48,576 bases of DNA from Alphaproteobacteria bacterium (GTDB lineage: Bacteria > Pseudomonadota > Alphaproteobacteria > UBA9655), in NCBI GenBank assembly GCA_947457015.1, contig CANGTV010000007.1:1-48576 (forward strand). The letters run 5' to 3'. Positions 31,784-40,833 of this stretch are shown here, in pieces. The translations under genes were made by a program, and so were the position numbers. The notes under the pieces were generated by a model. The model was not told the DNA's origin, did not search any database, and saw only the letters and a program-made list of their open reading frames with translations. Within the stretch, counting starts at the first letter, position 1; each line of letters starts with the position of its first letter.

Positions 31784-33619
31784 CTACTCCGCCGCTTTCT
31801 TCTTCACCGCTTTCTTTGGTTTTTCCTCGGAAGATGCTTCTTCTTTCTTTTCAGTCTTTTTCGCTACTTTTTTAGGAGCTTCTTTCGATGCGATTTCTGC
31901 AGATTTCTTTTCTTTCACCTGCTCAAGAGCCGCGCCTAAAATGTCACCTAAGCTTGCCCCACTATCTGTGGATCCATATTCAGCCATGGCTTGGCGCTCT
32001 TCTTCTGTTTCGCGCGCTTTGATAGAAAGAGTAATTTTTCGATTAGACCTTTCAATTTGCGTGATTTTGGCATCTACCTTTTCTCCCACCGCAAAACGAT
32101 CAGAGCGTTGCTCTGCGCGATCACGAGAGAGTTCATTCTTACGAATAAAACCACTTAACCCGCCGGAAAGGCTGACCTCAATGCCCGTTTCAAGCACAGC
32201 TGTCACTTCACACGTGGCAACAGAGCCTTTTTTAAGGCCTGAGATGCTGTCCTCAAAAGGATCGCCTGTCAGTTGTTTAACGCCAAGGCTCACTCGTTCT
32301 TTTTCAGGATCGATATCTAAAACTTTAGCGCGAATGTTCATCCCTTTTTTATAGGCCAAAATGGCTTCTTCTGGAGACTTATCCCATGAAAGGTCTGACA
32401 TGTGTACCATGCCATCGATATCATCCGTAAGGCCCACAAAAAGGCCAAACTCGGTGATATTCTTAACTTCACCTTCAATTTCAGACCCGATGGTATACTT
32501 TTCTTGAAGAGCCGCCCAAGGATTTGGAATGCATTGCTTCATCCCAAGACTAATTCTTCGTTTGGACGCATCGACATCAAGAACCTTCACGTCAACTTCT
32601 TGGCTTGTAGAAATGATCTTTCCAGGAGGCATGTTTTTCTTTGTCCAGCTCATCTCTGTCACATGGACAAGTCCTTCAATGCCCGGCTCAAGTTCAACAA
32701 AAGCACCATAATCCGTGATATTCGTCACACGACCCCGCGTTTGTGCTCCCACAGGGTATCTGGTATCAGCCCCTGCCCATGGGTCGCTCTCAAGCTGTTT
32801 CATCCCTAAAGAAATGCGCTGTGTTTCAGAGTTAAAGCGAATGATTTGAACCGTTATGGGCTGCCCTACGGCTAAGACTTCAGAAGGATGATTGACACGA
32901 TGCCAAGCAATATCTGTTACATGGAGAAGACCGTCCACGCCCCCTAAATCAATGAAAGCTCCATAGTCGGTAATGTTCTTAACAATTCCTTCAAGGACCT
33001 GACCTTCCTCAAGACGAGAGACAAGCTCTGTCCGCGCTTCTGCCCGCGTTTCTTCAAGGATCGCACGCCTTGAGACAACGATATTTCCCCGGCTTCGATC
33101 CATTTTCAAAATTTGGAATGGCTGCATAACTCCAATCAGAGGAGACACATCACGAACAGGACGGATATCAACTTGACTGCCTGGTAAGAAGGCAATAGCG
33201 CCGCTTAGATCGACAGTAAATCCACCCTTCACACGCCCAAAAATGACGCCCTCAACAGGTTCATTCTTTTCGTGGGACTTTTCAAGTTGTTGCCAAGAAG
33301 CTTCACGACGAGCTTTCTCATAACTCAGAACTGTTTCTCCGTTTTTATCTTCAAGACGCTCTAAATACACTTCAACCGTGTCGCCCACATTCAAAGAAGG
33401 GCCTGTTCCAGAAGCTGAAAATTCTTTTAAAGAGACGCGCCCTTCTGATTTTAATCCGACGTCAATAATGGCCACATCATTTTCAATAGCGATTATTTTG
33501 CCCTTGATAACACGTCCTTCAAGGCCGCCTGTACGCCCAAGTGATTCTTCTAAAAGGGCTGCAAAGTTTTCTGTTTCGAAGCTTGGGGCGCTTCCAGACA
33601 AAGAGATTTGTTCTGTCAT
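31784..33619 (-). CDS. rpsA: 30S ribosomal protein S1
   Basis: S1 brings mRNA to the 30S subunit. The 611-residue protein has six S1 RNA-binding repeats, recognisable by G-x-V-x-x-I-T-D-YGAF-V-x-L-x-x-G-x-x-GLVH (for example VKNITDYGAFIDLGGVDGLLHVTD and VTNITDYGAFVELEPGIEGLVHVTE). A long Lys/Glu/Ala tail follows residue 560 (EKKSAEIASKEAPKKVAKK...). The tail is longer than in E. coli. It follows cmk on the same strand, an ancient pairing. ATG 33619 begins MTEQISLSG. Confidence 0.97.
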   Translation of the reverse strand: MTEQISLSGSAPSFETENFAALLEESLGRTGGLEGRVIKGKIIAIENDVAIIDVGLKSEGRVSLKEFSASGTGPSLNVGDTVEVYLERLEDKNGETVLSYEKARREASWQQLEKSHEKNEPVEGVIFGRVKGGFTVDLSGAIAFLPGSQVDIRPVRDVSPLIGVMQPFQILKMDRSRGNIVVSRRAILEETRAEARTELVSRLEEGQVLEGIVKNITDYGAFIDLGGVDGLLHVTDIAWHRVNHPSEVLAVGQPITVQIIRFNSETQRISLGMKQLESDPWAGADTRYPVGAQTRGRVTNITDYGAFVELEPGIEGLVHVTEMSWTKKNMPPGKIISTSQEVDVKVLDVDASKRRISLGMKQCIPNPWAALQEKYTIGSEIEGEVKNITEFGLFVGLTDDIDGMVHMSDLSWDKSPEEAILAYKKGMNIRAKVLDIDPEKERVSLGVKQLTGDPFEDSISGLKKGSVATCEVTAVLETGIEVSLSGGLSGFIRKNELSRDRAEQRSDRFAVGEKVDAKITQIERSNRKITLSIKARETEEERQAMAEYGSTDSGASLGDILGAALEQVKEKKSAEIASKEAPKKVAKKTEKKEEASSEEKPKKAVKKKAAE

Positions 33620-33752
33620 AAATATAAATTCCTTAAACTGTCTTCTTTATATTCGGCCCATAAAGAACAACGGGTTTGGGTTGATCATTGAATAGAAACG
33701 CCGAAATTTTTCTATTCATTCTTTTCGTCTGATAAAGTCTACTCTAAAAGAA

Positions 33753-34415
33753 TTAAGAATGTTTATAAGCCTTAGGATACGTTGCGTCTATATAAACACA
33801 AGCTTTGTTAACAACTTCGCTTATGCCCATCTCTGACGTATCAATAATATAAGCATCCGGTGCAGGGCATAAGGGAGAGGCTTTCCTCGTCTGATCCCGC
33901 GCATCCCGCACCTTAATGTCTTCAAGAATAGCCTCATATATACTGTCTATTCCTTTTTCATGCAACTCTTTGAGTCGACGCTCTGCTCTCACTTCAGGAG
34001 AGGCTGTCACATAAATCTTACACGGCGCTTCTGGCAAAACCACACGTCCAATGTCTCGCCCATCCAAAACAACACCTTGCTTATCAGTTGGAAGAGTATG
34101 AGCAAAGTGTCGCTGAAAAGTGAGGAGGATCTCTCTCACTTCTTTAACGGAAGCAATATGAGAGGCTGCGTTTCCAACAGCCTCATCACGCAAAGCGGAG
34201 TTTTTCAAATCATTGGCTTTTAAGGAGAGGGCCACTCTTACGGCGGCCTCCTTATCAGCGAGATCGTCGTCTTTTTCTAACATTTTTAAGCCCACGGCAC
34301 GATACAAAAGGCCTGTATCCAAGTGCGCTAAATGATAGAGACGGGCTAAGCGTCGTGCTAAGGTCCCTTTTCCTGCCCCTGCGGGGCCATCAATTGCAAT
34401 CATCATAGGCGACAT
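33753..34415 (-). CDS. cmk: Cytidylate kinase
   Basis: Cytidylate kinase phosphorylates CMP and dCMP. The P-loop IDGPAGAGKGTLARRLA is at residues 8-24. Substrate-binding DGRDIGRVVLPEAPCKIYVTASPEVRAERR and the lid region RDARDQTRKASPLCPAPDA are typical. The length is 220 residues. ATG 34415 has GGAGAGGAG 6 nt upstream. It stands directly upstream of rpsA (133 nt gap), the conserved order; aroA, which usually precedes cmk in alphaproteobacteria, is absent. Confidence 0.96.
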   Translation of the reverse strand: MSPMMIAIDGPAGAGKGTLARRLARLYHLAHLDTGLLYRAVGLKMLEKDDDLADKEAAVRVALSLKANDLKNSALRDEAVGNAASHIASVKEVREILLTFQRHFAHTLPTDKQGVVLDGRDIGRVVLPEAPCKIYVTASPEVRAERRLKELHEKGIDSIYEAILEDIKVRDARDQTRKASPLCPAPDAYIIDTSEMGISEVVNKACVYIDATYPKAYKHS

Positions 34416-34554
34416 TTTTTCTCCTCTCCTCTATGGTAATGCCATTCTTTAGAAAAAAAATCGAGGAAAATAGATCCAGGTTATTGACAGAAAGGCAAAC
34501 TCGTGACAAAGCCGTTGACCATAATGTATTCTCTTATGAAAGGAATTTATTTCC

Positions 34555-34866
34555 ATGTCCAAGCCTGAATGGGGACTTAAACGAATTTGCCCAAATTGTA
34601 ACGCCCGTTTTTATGATATGTGTCGCCATCCTATCACCTGCCCCAAATGCGCGAGCACATTCGATCCAGAAGTTTTGGTAAAAAAACGTCGAGGGCGACC
34701 CCCAGCAGCTGACGTAAAACCACTTCCGCTTCCCCTAGAGGAGGACCTCACCCTCGCAGAAGCTCTTGAGCCTCTTCTTGAAAGTGATGATGTCCTTGAA
34801 GACACATCTGATTTTGGAGAAGACGAAGCCGTGGTGGGAATTGAAACCCCCTCTGATGAGGATTAA
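34555..34866 (+). CDS. TIGR02300-family zinc-ribbon protein
   Basis: This small alphaproteobacterial protein has 103 residues. Its N terminus WGLKRICPNCNARFYDMCRHPITCPKCASTFDPE has four cysteines in two CxxC pairs (a zinc ribbon) and the FYD signature that names the family. A basic KKRRGRPP stretch (AT-hook-like) and an acidic C-terminal tail follow. The function is unknown. It is transcribed away from cmk, as in other alphaproteobacteria. ATG 34555 has AAGGAA upstream. Confidence 0.88.
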   Translation: MSKPEWGLKRICPNCNARFYDMCRHPITCPKCASTFDPEVLVKKRRGRPPAADVKPLPLPLEEDLTLAEALEPLLESDDVLEDTSDFGEDEAVVGIETPSDED

Positions 34867-34904
34867 AAACCTGCATTCATGTTCATTATTTTTTGCAGTT
34901 TTTT

Positions 34905-35062
34905 GTCATCCCCGAGCTAGCAATGCTTTGTTTTTCAAAGAAAAATATTAGCATTGCTTCATCGGGGATCCTATCGAAAACTCTGGGTACTCATCCAAGA
35001 TCCCCGATCAAGAAGCTCTAAGATCTTCTATGAAAATCAAGAGCTTCTATGCCGGGGATGAC
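34905..35062. repeat. 158-bp palindromic element of the GTCATCCCC family
   Basis: GTCATCCCCG (34905-34914) and CGGGGATGAC (35053-35062) are perfect inverted ends. Inside, GCAATGCTTTG / the reverse-type AGCATTGC arms and a nested ATCCCCGATC segment form further hairpins. It lies upstream of murJ and occupies most of 34867-35173, which otherwise shows no gene. Confidence 0.75.
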
Positions 35063-35173
35063 AGCAAAGAGAGAAAGCTAAAGCTTATTATACACCTTCT
35101 AAAAACCATAATCCTTGATTGACGCAGGCAAGACGACCTTCTATTCTGGCCTCCAAATAGTTGGAATATAGAT

Positions 35174-36721
35174 ATGCGCCTTTACAGGTCTATTGCCACC
35201 GTTGGAGGGTTTACCTTTGCAAGCCGAATCACCGGATTCATACGGGATGCTCTTATTGCAGGGATTTTAGGGGTTAGCGGTCTTACGGACGCTTTTTTTG
35301 TGGCGTTCAAGCTTCCTAATTTTTTTCGGCGATTTTTCGCAGAAGGCGCCTTTAATGCTGCCTTCATCCCTCTTTTTTCAGGAGTACTTGTTTCTTCAGG
35401 GCCTACGGCTGCACGACTTTACGGAGAAAAAATCTTTGCTCTTCTCCTTTTTGGGCTCACAGGATTTGTATTTCTTGTTGAAAACTTCATGGAAATTACC
35501 ATCTTTTTGTTTGCTCCTGGCTTCGAAGCAACTCCAGAACGATTTGCTCTTGCCGTAACCTTGTCTCGTATCACGTTTCCTTATATTCTTTTTATCTCAC
35601 TCGCTTCTCTTTTAAGTGGAATTCTTAATTCCATGGGAAAATTTGCAGCCCCTGCAGGCACTCCTATCATTTTAAATTTAACAATGATTGCAGCCCTTCT
35701 CATGGCTTTTTTTGAGTGGGTCTCTCCTGGAAAGGGGTTAGCCTGGGCTGTGTTTTTAGCGGGGGTCCTTCAGTTAGGATGGCTTTGGATTTCGTGTCAC
35801 TTTCAAGGGATGAGCCTCAAACTCTCTCTCCCTCAGCTTTCTCCTGAAACAAAGACGCTTATTCGTTTAGGTATTCCAGGGGCTATCAGTGCAGGGGTTG
35901 TTCAAGTTAACCTTTTTATGGATATGATCTTTGCCTCCTGGCTGCCAACAGGGGCGGTTTCCTACCTTTTTTATGCAGACAGGCTGAATCAATTGCCTTT
36001 AGGCGTTATTGGCATTGCAGTCAGCACAGCCCTTTTGCCAGAACTTTCAAAGCATATTAAAGCGGGCAATCATGCTTACGCGCATCATGCTCAAAATCGT
36101 GCCCTTGAATTTGCCCTTGCCATCACGTTGCCAGCGACAGGAGGTCTTATTGTTTTGGGGGGACCACTTGTGGCTCTCTTGTTTGAGAGGGGAGCTTTTA
36201 CAAGTCTCGATACCCAAGCCACAGGGTATACTCTCTCAGCTTTTGCTATAGGGCTTCCTGCTTATGTTCTTGTAAAAATTTTGAGCACTCCCTTTTTTGC
36301 TCATCAAGACACGAAAACCCCTATGAAGGTTGCAATTGCTGCCGTTTTTTTAAATTTTGTTTTAAACTGCCTTTTGATTGGCCCCTTAAGTTATGTGGGC
36401 CTTGCCCTCTCAACGGCCATTTCTGCTTGGTTTAATGCCCTTACTTTGGGGAGTATCCTTTTCTTTAGAAAATGGATTATTATTGACACACGTTTGAAAG
36501 GGATCTTGCCGCGCCTTGTGATTTCCTCTCTTTTAATGAGTCTGCTATGCTATGTTTTTTACGTGTTCATCCCTCTCCCTCATTCCACTCTGAAGCGGAT
36601 TATTGTCGTAGGATTTTGGATTTTCACAGCAGGCCTCTCTTATGTCATAACAGCGCGTCTTATCGGAACATTTCAATTTAGAGACTTTCAAAAGTTTTTG
36701 AAAAATCAATCCTTGCCATGA
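35174..36721 (+). CDS. murJ: MurJ lipid II flippase, copy 1
   Basis: MurJ (MVIN) flips lipid II across the inner membrane for peptidoglycan synthesis. The 515-residue protein begins RSIATVGGFTFASRITGFIRDALIAG, followed by KLPNFFRRFFAEGAFNAAFIPLF (the family signature). About fourteen membrane helices are expected. Conserved residues include Arg24 of FIRD, GAFTSLDTQATGYTLSAFAIGLPAYVLVK and FFAHQDTKTPM. A second full-length paralogue begins 67 nt later. Copy 2 is the one adjacent to trpS and is more likely the ancestral copy. Confidence 0.95.
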   Translation: MRLYRSIATVGGFTFASRITGFIRDALIAGILGVSGLTDAFFVAFKLPNFFRRFFAEGAFNAAFIPLFSGVLVSSGPTAARLYGEKIFALLLFGLTGFVFLVENFMEITIFLFAPGFEATPERFALAVTLSRITFPYILFISLASLLSGILNSMGKFAAPAGTPIILNLTMIAALLMAFFEWVSPGKGLAWAVFLAGVLQLGWLWISCHFQGMSLKLSLPQLSPETKTLIRLGIPGAISAGVVQVNLFMDMIFASWLPTGAVSYLFYADRLNQLPLGVIGIAVSTALLPELSKHIKAGNHAYAHHAQNRALEFALAITLPATGGLIVLGGPLVALLFERGAFTSLDTQATGYTLSAFAIGLPAYVLVKILSTPFFAHQDTKTPMKVAIAAVFLNFVLNCLLIGPLSYVGLALSTAISAWFNALTLGSILFFRKWIIIDTRLKGILPRLVISSLLMSLLCYVFYVFIPLPHSTLKRIIVVGFWIFTAGLSYVITARLIGTFQFRDFQKFLKNQSLP

Positions 36722-36787
36722 AAGACTTGCATTCATGAAAAAATATTTTATAACAACTTTCATACATTTATTTACTCGTGGTTACCT

Positions 36788-38335
36788 ATGAATCTTGCGC
36801 GTTCTATAACAACAGTTGGAGGATATACGATTGGGAGCCGCGTTTTTGGCTTTGTACGCGAAGTTCTAACAGCTTCTTTTTTAGGGGCCGGGGCTGCTGC
36901 TGATGCGCTTGTATTTGCCATTAAATTTCCCGCTATTTTTCGACGTCTTTTTGCAGAAGGCGCCTTTAATGCCTCTTTCGTTCCTTTATTTGCCGGGATT
37001 TTAGCGACAAAAGGAAAGGAAGAAGCGCGCACGTTTGCTGAACAAATTCTTACGCTGTGGGTGGGTGTGCTTTTTCTTCTTATTCTTTTGATTGAGCTCT
37101 TTCTTCCAACCTTAATGCCTCTCTTGGTTCCTGGGTTTGCCTCAACCCCTGATCGTCTTTTTTATGCGATTGAATTCAGCAGAATCACTTTTCCTTTTAT
37201 TTTCTTTATTTCTTTAACGGCTCTTTACAGTGGGATTTTAAATTCAATTGATAAATTTGCTATTGTTGCTTCCTCTCCTATGGCAGGGAATCTGGTTATT
37301 ATTACCATTGTCCTTGGCTTTTATGATAAGTTTTTTTCTCCGGGATTGGCTTTTGCTTGGGGGGTAATGGCTTGCGGGATTGTCCAGTGGCTTTGGGTAT
37401 GGATTCCCTCTTTCAAAGAAGGCATGGGTCTCCGATTTGTGTGGCCCCAATTTAATTCAAATGTAACTCATTTTTTCAAGATCTTGGCCCCAGCAGCTTT
37501 TGGGTCAGGCGTTGTTCAAATTAATCTTTTTGTGGGAGCTTTTATTGCCTCCTGGCTTCCCACAGGGGCTATTTCTTATTTAAATTACGCAGATAGACTC
37601 AACCAACTCCCGCTCAGCGTTATTGGCGTTGCCGTAAGCACAGCGCTTTTACCCATCTTATCTCGACACATTCGAGGAGAAAAATGGGACAAAGCTCACC
37701 AAAGTCAAAATCAAGCCATTGAATTTTCAATGTTTTTAACTCTTCCTGCAGCCCTTGCTCTCATTTTTTTAGCCGATCCTTTTGTCATGATCGTTTTTGA
37801 ACGTGGGGCTTTTACAGAACATGACACAAGAGCAACGGCTCTTACGCTCCAAGCTCTCGCTGTTGGTCTTCCTGCTTATGTGCTCATAAAAGTTTTTAGT
37901 TCAAGTTTTTTTGCCCGCCAAGATACACGCACACCTGTCTATACGGCATGTGCAGGAATTGTAGTGGATATCGGCCTTAGTCTTGCCCTGATGGGATCCT
38001 TTCATCAGATTGGCATCGCATTTGCCACTGCTGTTGCGGCATGGATTAATGCCATGTTGTTGGGATATCTCCTTTGGCGCCAGGGTCATCTTGTGTTTGA
38101 AGATCGCCTTAAAAAGTTCTCATCCCGCATGATTCTCGCCTGCGGAGGAACGATTGTTCTTTTAAAGGCTCTCCAATTCAGTGTTCACCCCCTTTTATTA
38201 GGAGGAGAATTTGTAAGAGGCTTTGTTGTGATGGGGCTTGTGAGCTTTGGCCTTGCTGGCTTCTTGTTCCTCTCTCACGTTATGGGAGCCTTGAAGTTCC
38301 ATGAGCTTAAGCTCATGTTTTCATCGAGGGTGTAG
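36788..38335 (+). CDS. murJ: MurJ lipid II flippase, copy 2
   Basis: This is a second full-length MurJ of 515 residues, the same length as copy 1. RSITTVGGYTIGSRVFGFVREVLTAS and KFPAIFRRLFAEGAFNASFVPLFAG show the signature; GAFTEHDTRATALTLQALAVGLPAYVLIK and FFARQDTRTPV repeat the central motifs. The two copies look roughly half identical in the N-terminal 70 residues by eye and are more divergent elsewhere. It lies 2 nt before trpS, the usual alphaproteobacterial neighbour, so it is probably the original gene. Both copies keep the catalytic-face arginines. Confidence 0.95.
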   Translation: MNLARSITTVGGYTIGSRVFGFVREVLTASFLGAGAAADALVFAIKFPAIFRRLFAEGAFNASFVPLFAGILATKGKEEARTFAEQILTLWVGVLFLLILLIELFLPTLMPLLVPGFASTPDRLFYAIEFSRITFPFIFFISLTALYSGILNSIDKFAIVASSPMAGNLVIITIVLGFYDKFFSPGLAFAWGVMACGIVQWLWVWIPSFKEGMGLRFVWPQFNSNVTHFFKILAPAAFGSGVVQINLFVGAFIASWLPTGAISYLNYADRLNQLPLSVIGVAVSTALLPILSRHIRGEKWDKAHQSQNQAIEFSMFLTLPAALALIFLADPFVMIVFERGAFTEHDTRATALTLQALAVGLPAYVLIKVFSSSFFARQDTRTPVYTACAGIVVDIGLSLALMGSFHQIGIAFATAVAAWINAMLLGYLLWRQGHLVFEDRLKKFSSRMILACGGTIVLLKALQFSVHPLLLGGEFVRGFVVMGLVSFGLAGFLFLSHVMGALKFHELKLMFSSRV

Positions 38336-38337
38336 CC

Positions 38338-39336
38338 ATGGGACGTATTCTCTCAGGAATCCAGCCTACAGGAAATCTCCATCTAGGCAACTACTTAGGG
38401 GCTATTCGAAACTGGGTTAACCTTCAAAACCGCCACGAAAATTTATTTTGTATTGTGGATTTGCACGCCCTTACAACTCTCCCAGATCCCAAGAGTATGC
38501 AAACCTGGACCCGAGAAGTAGCAGCCGCTTATATCGCAGCCGGTATTAATCCAGAACAGTCCTCCATTTTTGTTCAAAGTGCTGTGGCGGCCCATAGTGA
38601 GCTTGCCTGGATTTTCTCATGCCTTACTCCTTTGGGGTGGCTTAATCGTATGACACAGTTTAAAGATAAGGCAGGGAAGCGCAGCGAACAAGCCAATCTA
38701 GGTCTTTATGCGTACCCTGTTCTTATGGCAGCTGACATTCTCATCTATAGGGCAACTCACGTGCCTGTGGGGGAAGATCAAAAACAACACCTTGAATTAG
38801 CACGAGATATCGCCGGCGCTTTTAATCGTCAATACAACGTTGATTATTTTCATCTTCCCGAGTTTTTTTCCTTAAAAGTAGCAGCGCGGGTCATGAGTTT
38901 AAGAGATGGGACCTCTAAAATGAGTAAATCAGATCCCTCTGATTACAGTCGTATTCATGTTATGGATGATCCTGACACCATTGCCCTAAAAATTCGAAAG
39001 GCAAAGACAGATCCAGATCCTCTCGCAAGCACTCCCCAAGCGATGGAAAACAGACCAGAAGCTCTTAACCTTTTGGGAATTTATGCAGCTTTGTCAAACT
39101 TGTCTTTAGAAGAAGCGTGTAAAACATTTGAGGGGGCCACCTTTTCTTCTCTTAAGCAACAGTTGACAGACCAACTGATCGCGACCTTGGATCCCATTCG
39201 AAAAAAAATGATAGATCTTCTTAGAGATTCTGCTTATCTTGATGAGGTGCTTAAAAAAGGCTCTTCAAAGGCGAGTGACCTTGCCACACAAAATATGAGA
39301 GACATCAAAGATATTGTTGGATTTTTAAAGGCCTAA
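38338..39336 (+). CDS. trpS: Tryptophanyl-tRNA synthetase
   Basis: This class I synthetase charges tRNA-Trp. In its 332 residues the HIGH-type motif is GNLHLGNYLGA (residues 12-22), and KMSKS lies in TSKMSKSDPSD near residue 200. LMAADILIYRATHVPVGEDQKQHLE is the tryptophan-binding segment. The ATG at 38338 follows the murJ stop by 2 nt, implying one operon murJ-trpS. Confidence 0.97.
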   Translation: MGRILSGIQPTGNLHLGNYLGAIRNWVNLQNRHENLFCIVDLHALTTLPDPKSMQTWTREVAAAYIAAGINPEQSSIFVQSAVAAHSELAWIFSCLTPLGWLNRMTQFKDKAGKRSEQANLGLYAYPVLMAADILIYRATHVPVGEDQKQHLELARDIAGAFNRQYNVDYFHLPEFFSLKVAARVMSLRDGTSKMSKSDPSDYSRIHVMDDPDTIALKIRKAKTDPDPLASTPQAMENRPEALNLLGIYAALSNLSLEEACKTFEGATFSSLKQQLTDQLIATLDPIRKKMIDLLRDSAYLDEVLKKGSSKASDLATQNMRDIKDIVGFLKA

Positions 39337-39341
39337 ACGAC

Positions 39342-39902
39342 ATGAAACGCATTTTTGATATTCTCGTTTCTTTACTGGTTTTCACCCTTTTGCTTCCCTT
39401 CACCATTATTATTTCCATTGCGATTAAGCTCACCTCTCCAGGCCCTGTGCTTTATTGGTCTGATCGGGTGGGAAAAAATAATACGGTTTTTAAAATGCCA
39501 AAGTTTCGCACAATGACTGTAGGAACCCCCTATCTTGCGACACGACATTTGCAAGGATCAACACAATACCTTACTCCCATAGGGTCTTTTTTAAGAAAAA
39601 CCTCCCTGGATGAGATCCCTCAGCTTTGGTGTATTTTAAAGGGTGATATGAGCATTGTAGGGCCGCGCCCCAGTTTAACAAATGAAACTGATCTTATTGC
39701 CTTACGCACTCAAGAAAAAATTTATCTGGCTACCCCTGGCCTTACCGGATGGGCTCAAATTAATGGTCGAGATTTTATTACCATAGAACAGAAAGTGGCT
39801 CTTGAAAAAGAATATATTAAAAATCAAAGCTTTTTCTTTGATTTTTATATATTTTTGCGGACTATCCCAAACGTTTTGTTTAAAAAAGATATTAGTCATT
39901 AG
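39342..39902 (+). CDS. Bacterial sugar transferase (WcaJ/WbaP-type catalytic domain)
   Basis: These monotopic phosphoglycosyl transferases put the first sugar phosphate on undecaprenyl phosphate for O-antigen, capsule or exopolysaccharide. The 186-residue protein has one N-terminal hydrophobic hairpin (DILVSLLVFTLLLPFTIIISIAI), the core SPGPVLYWSDRVGKN-x-FKMPKFRTM, and LRKTSLDEIPQLWCILKGDMSIVGPRP. The C terminus has TPGLTGWAQINGRD. It has no polytopic N-terminal domain and is a short, PglC-like form. It starts 5 nt after trpS and is probably in its operon. No other glycan genes are nearby, so its pathway is unknown. Confidence 0.92.
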   Translation: MKRIFDILVSLLVFTLLLPFTIIISIAIKLTSPGPVLYWSDRVGKNNTVFKMPKFRTMTVGTPYLATRHLQGSTQYLTPIGSFLRKTSLDEIPQLWCILKGDMSIVGPRPSLTNETDLIALRTQEKIYLATPGLTGWAQINGRDFITIEQKVALEKEYIKNQSFFFDFYIFLRTIPNVLFKKDISH

Positions 39903-39966
39903 TCCCCTTGACCCTCGGGCAGACACGCAGTAGTGTTTTTTATAATATTCACATACATCCCTTGCC

Positions 39967-40833
39967 ATGAAAACTGACTTTCAAACAATTATCTTAAAGC
40001 TATCTGAATTCTGGTCTGCTGAGGGGTGCGTCATTTTGCAGCCCTATGATGCGGAAGTGGGTGCTGGTACCTTTCATCCCGCAACAACATTAAAGGCCTT
40101 AGGTCCCACTCCTTGGCGCGCCGCCTATGTGCAGCCTTCCCGTCGCCCTGCTGATGGACGATATGGAGAAAATCCAAACCGTCTTTATCGGCATCATCAA
40201 TATCAAGTCATTTTAAAACCCTCCCCTGATGATGTGCAGGATGTCTATTTGAGGAGTCTAAAATACATTGGTCTTGACCCGCTTCTTCACGATATTCGGT
40301 TTGTGGAGGATGATTGGGAAAGCCCCACCCTTGGGGCGTCTGGCTTAGGATGGGAGGTCTGGGGAGACGGACAAGAAATTACGCAATTCACTTATTTCCA
40401 ACAAGTGGGTGGCTTCCCCTGTGATCCTGTTCCCGCTGAGCTCACCTATGGGCTTGAACGCCTTACTTCTGTTGTTCAAGGCATTGAAAATGTGTATGAT
40501 CTCGATTGGAATGGGGCTCAAGGAGACGCCCGCATGACCTATGGGGATGTGGCCCTTCAAATGGAGCAAGAATTTTCTGCCTTTAGTTTTGAACAGCTAG
40601 ACGCCCCTATAGTTTTTCGTCATTTTGAAGATGCAGAAGCCATGTGCCGTCATCTCGTTGAAAACAAACTTGTGCTTCCTGCCTATGAATACTGCTTAAA
40701 AGCGAGCCACCTTTTTAATCTGTTAGATGCCCGTGGGGTTTTAAGTGTCACAGAACGCGCCAATTATATCGGTCGTGTTCGCGCCTTAGCACGTCAGTGC
40801 TGTGAATTATGGATGGAGAACGTCCATGGCTGA
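39967..40833 (+). CDS. glyQ: Glycyl-tRNA synthetase alpha subunit
   Basis: This is the catalytic subunit of the bacterial alpha2-beta2 GlyRS. The 288-residue protein contains the family core: [55 protein letters not shown] and [21 protein letters not shown]. It ends in TGA within the first codons of glyS (8-nt overlap), which indicates coupled translation. Confidence 0.97.
   Translation: MKTDFQTIILKLSEFWSAEGCVILQPYDAEVGAGTFHPATTLKALGPTPWRAAYVQPSRRPADGRYGENPNRLYRHHQYQVILKPSPDDVQDVYLRSLKYIGLDPLLHDIRFVEDDWESPTLGASGLGWEVWGDGQEITQFTYFQQVGGFPCDPVPAELTYGLERLTSVVQGIENVYDLDWNGAQGDARMTYGDVALQMEQEFSAFSFEQLDAPIVFRHFEDAEAMCRHLVENKLVLPAYEYCLKASHLFNLLDARGVLSVTERANYIGRVRALARQCCELWMENVHG

Noticed and set aside
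32402-32809. 135-codon plus-strand frame across rpsA
   Set aside because: It is a shadow of the S1 repeats on the other strand.
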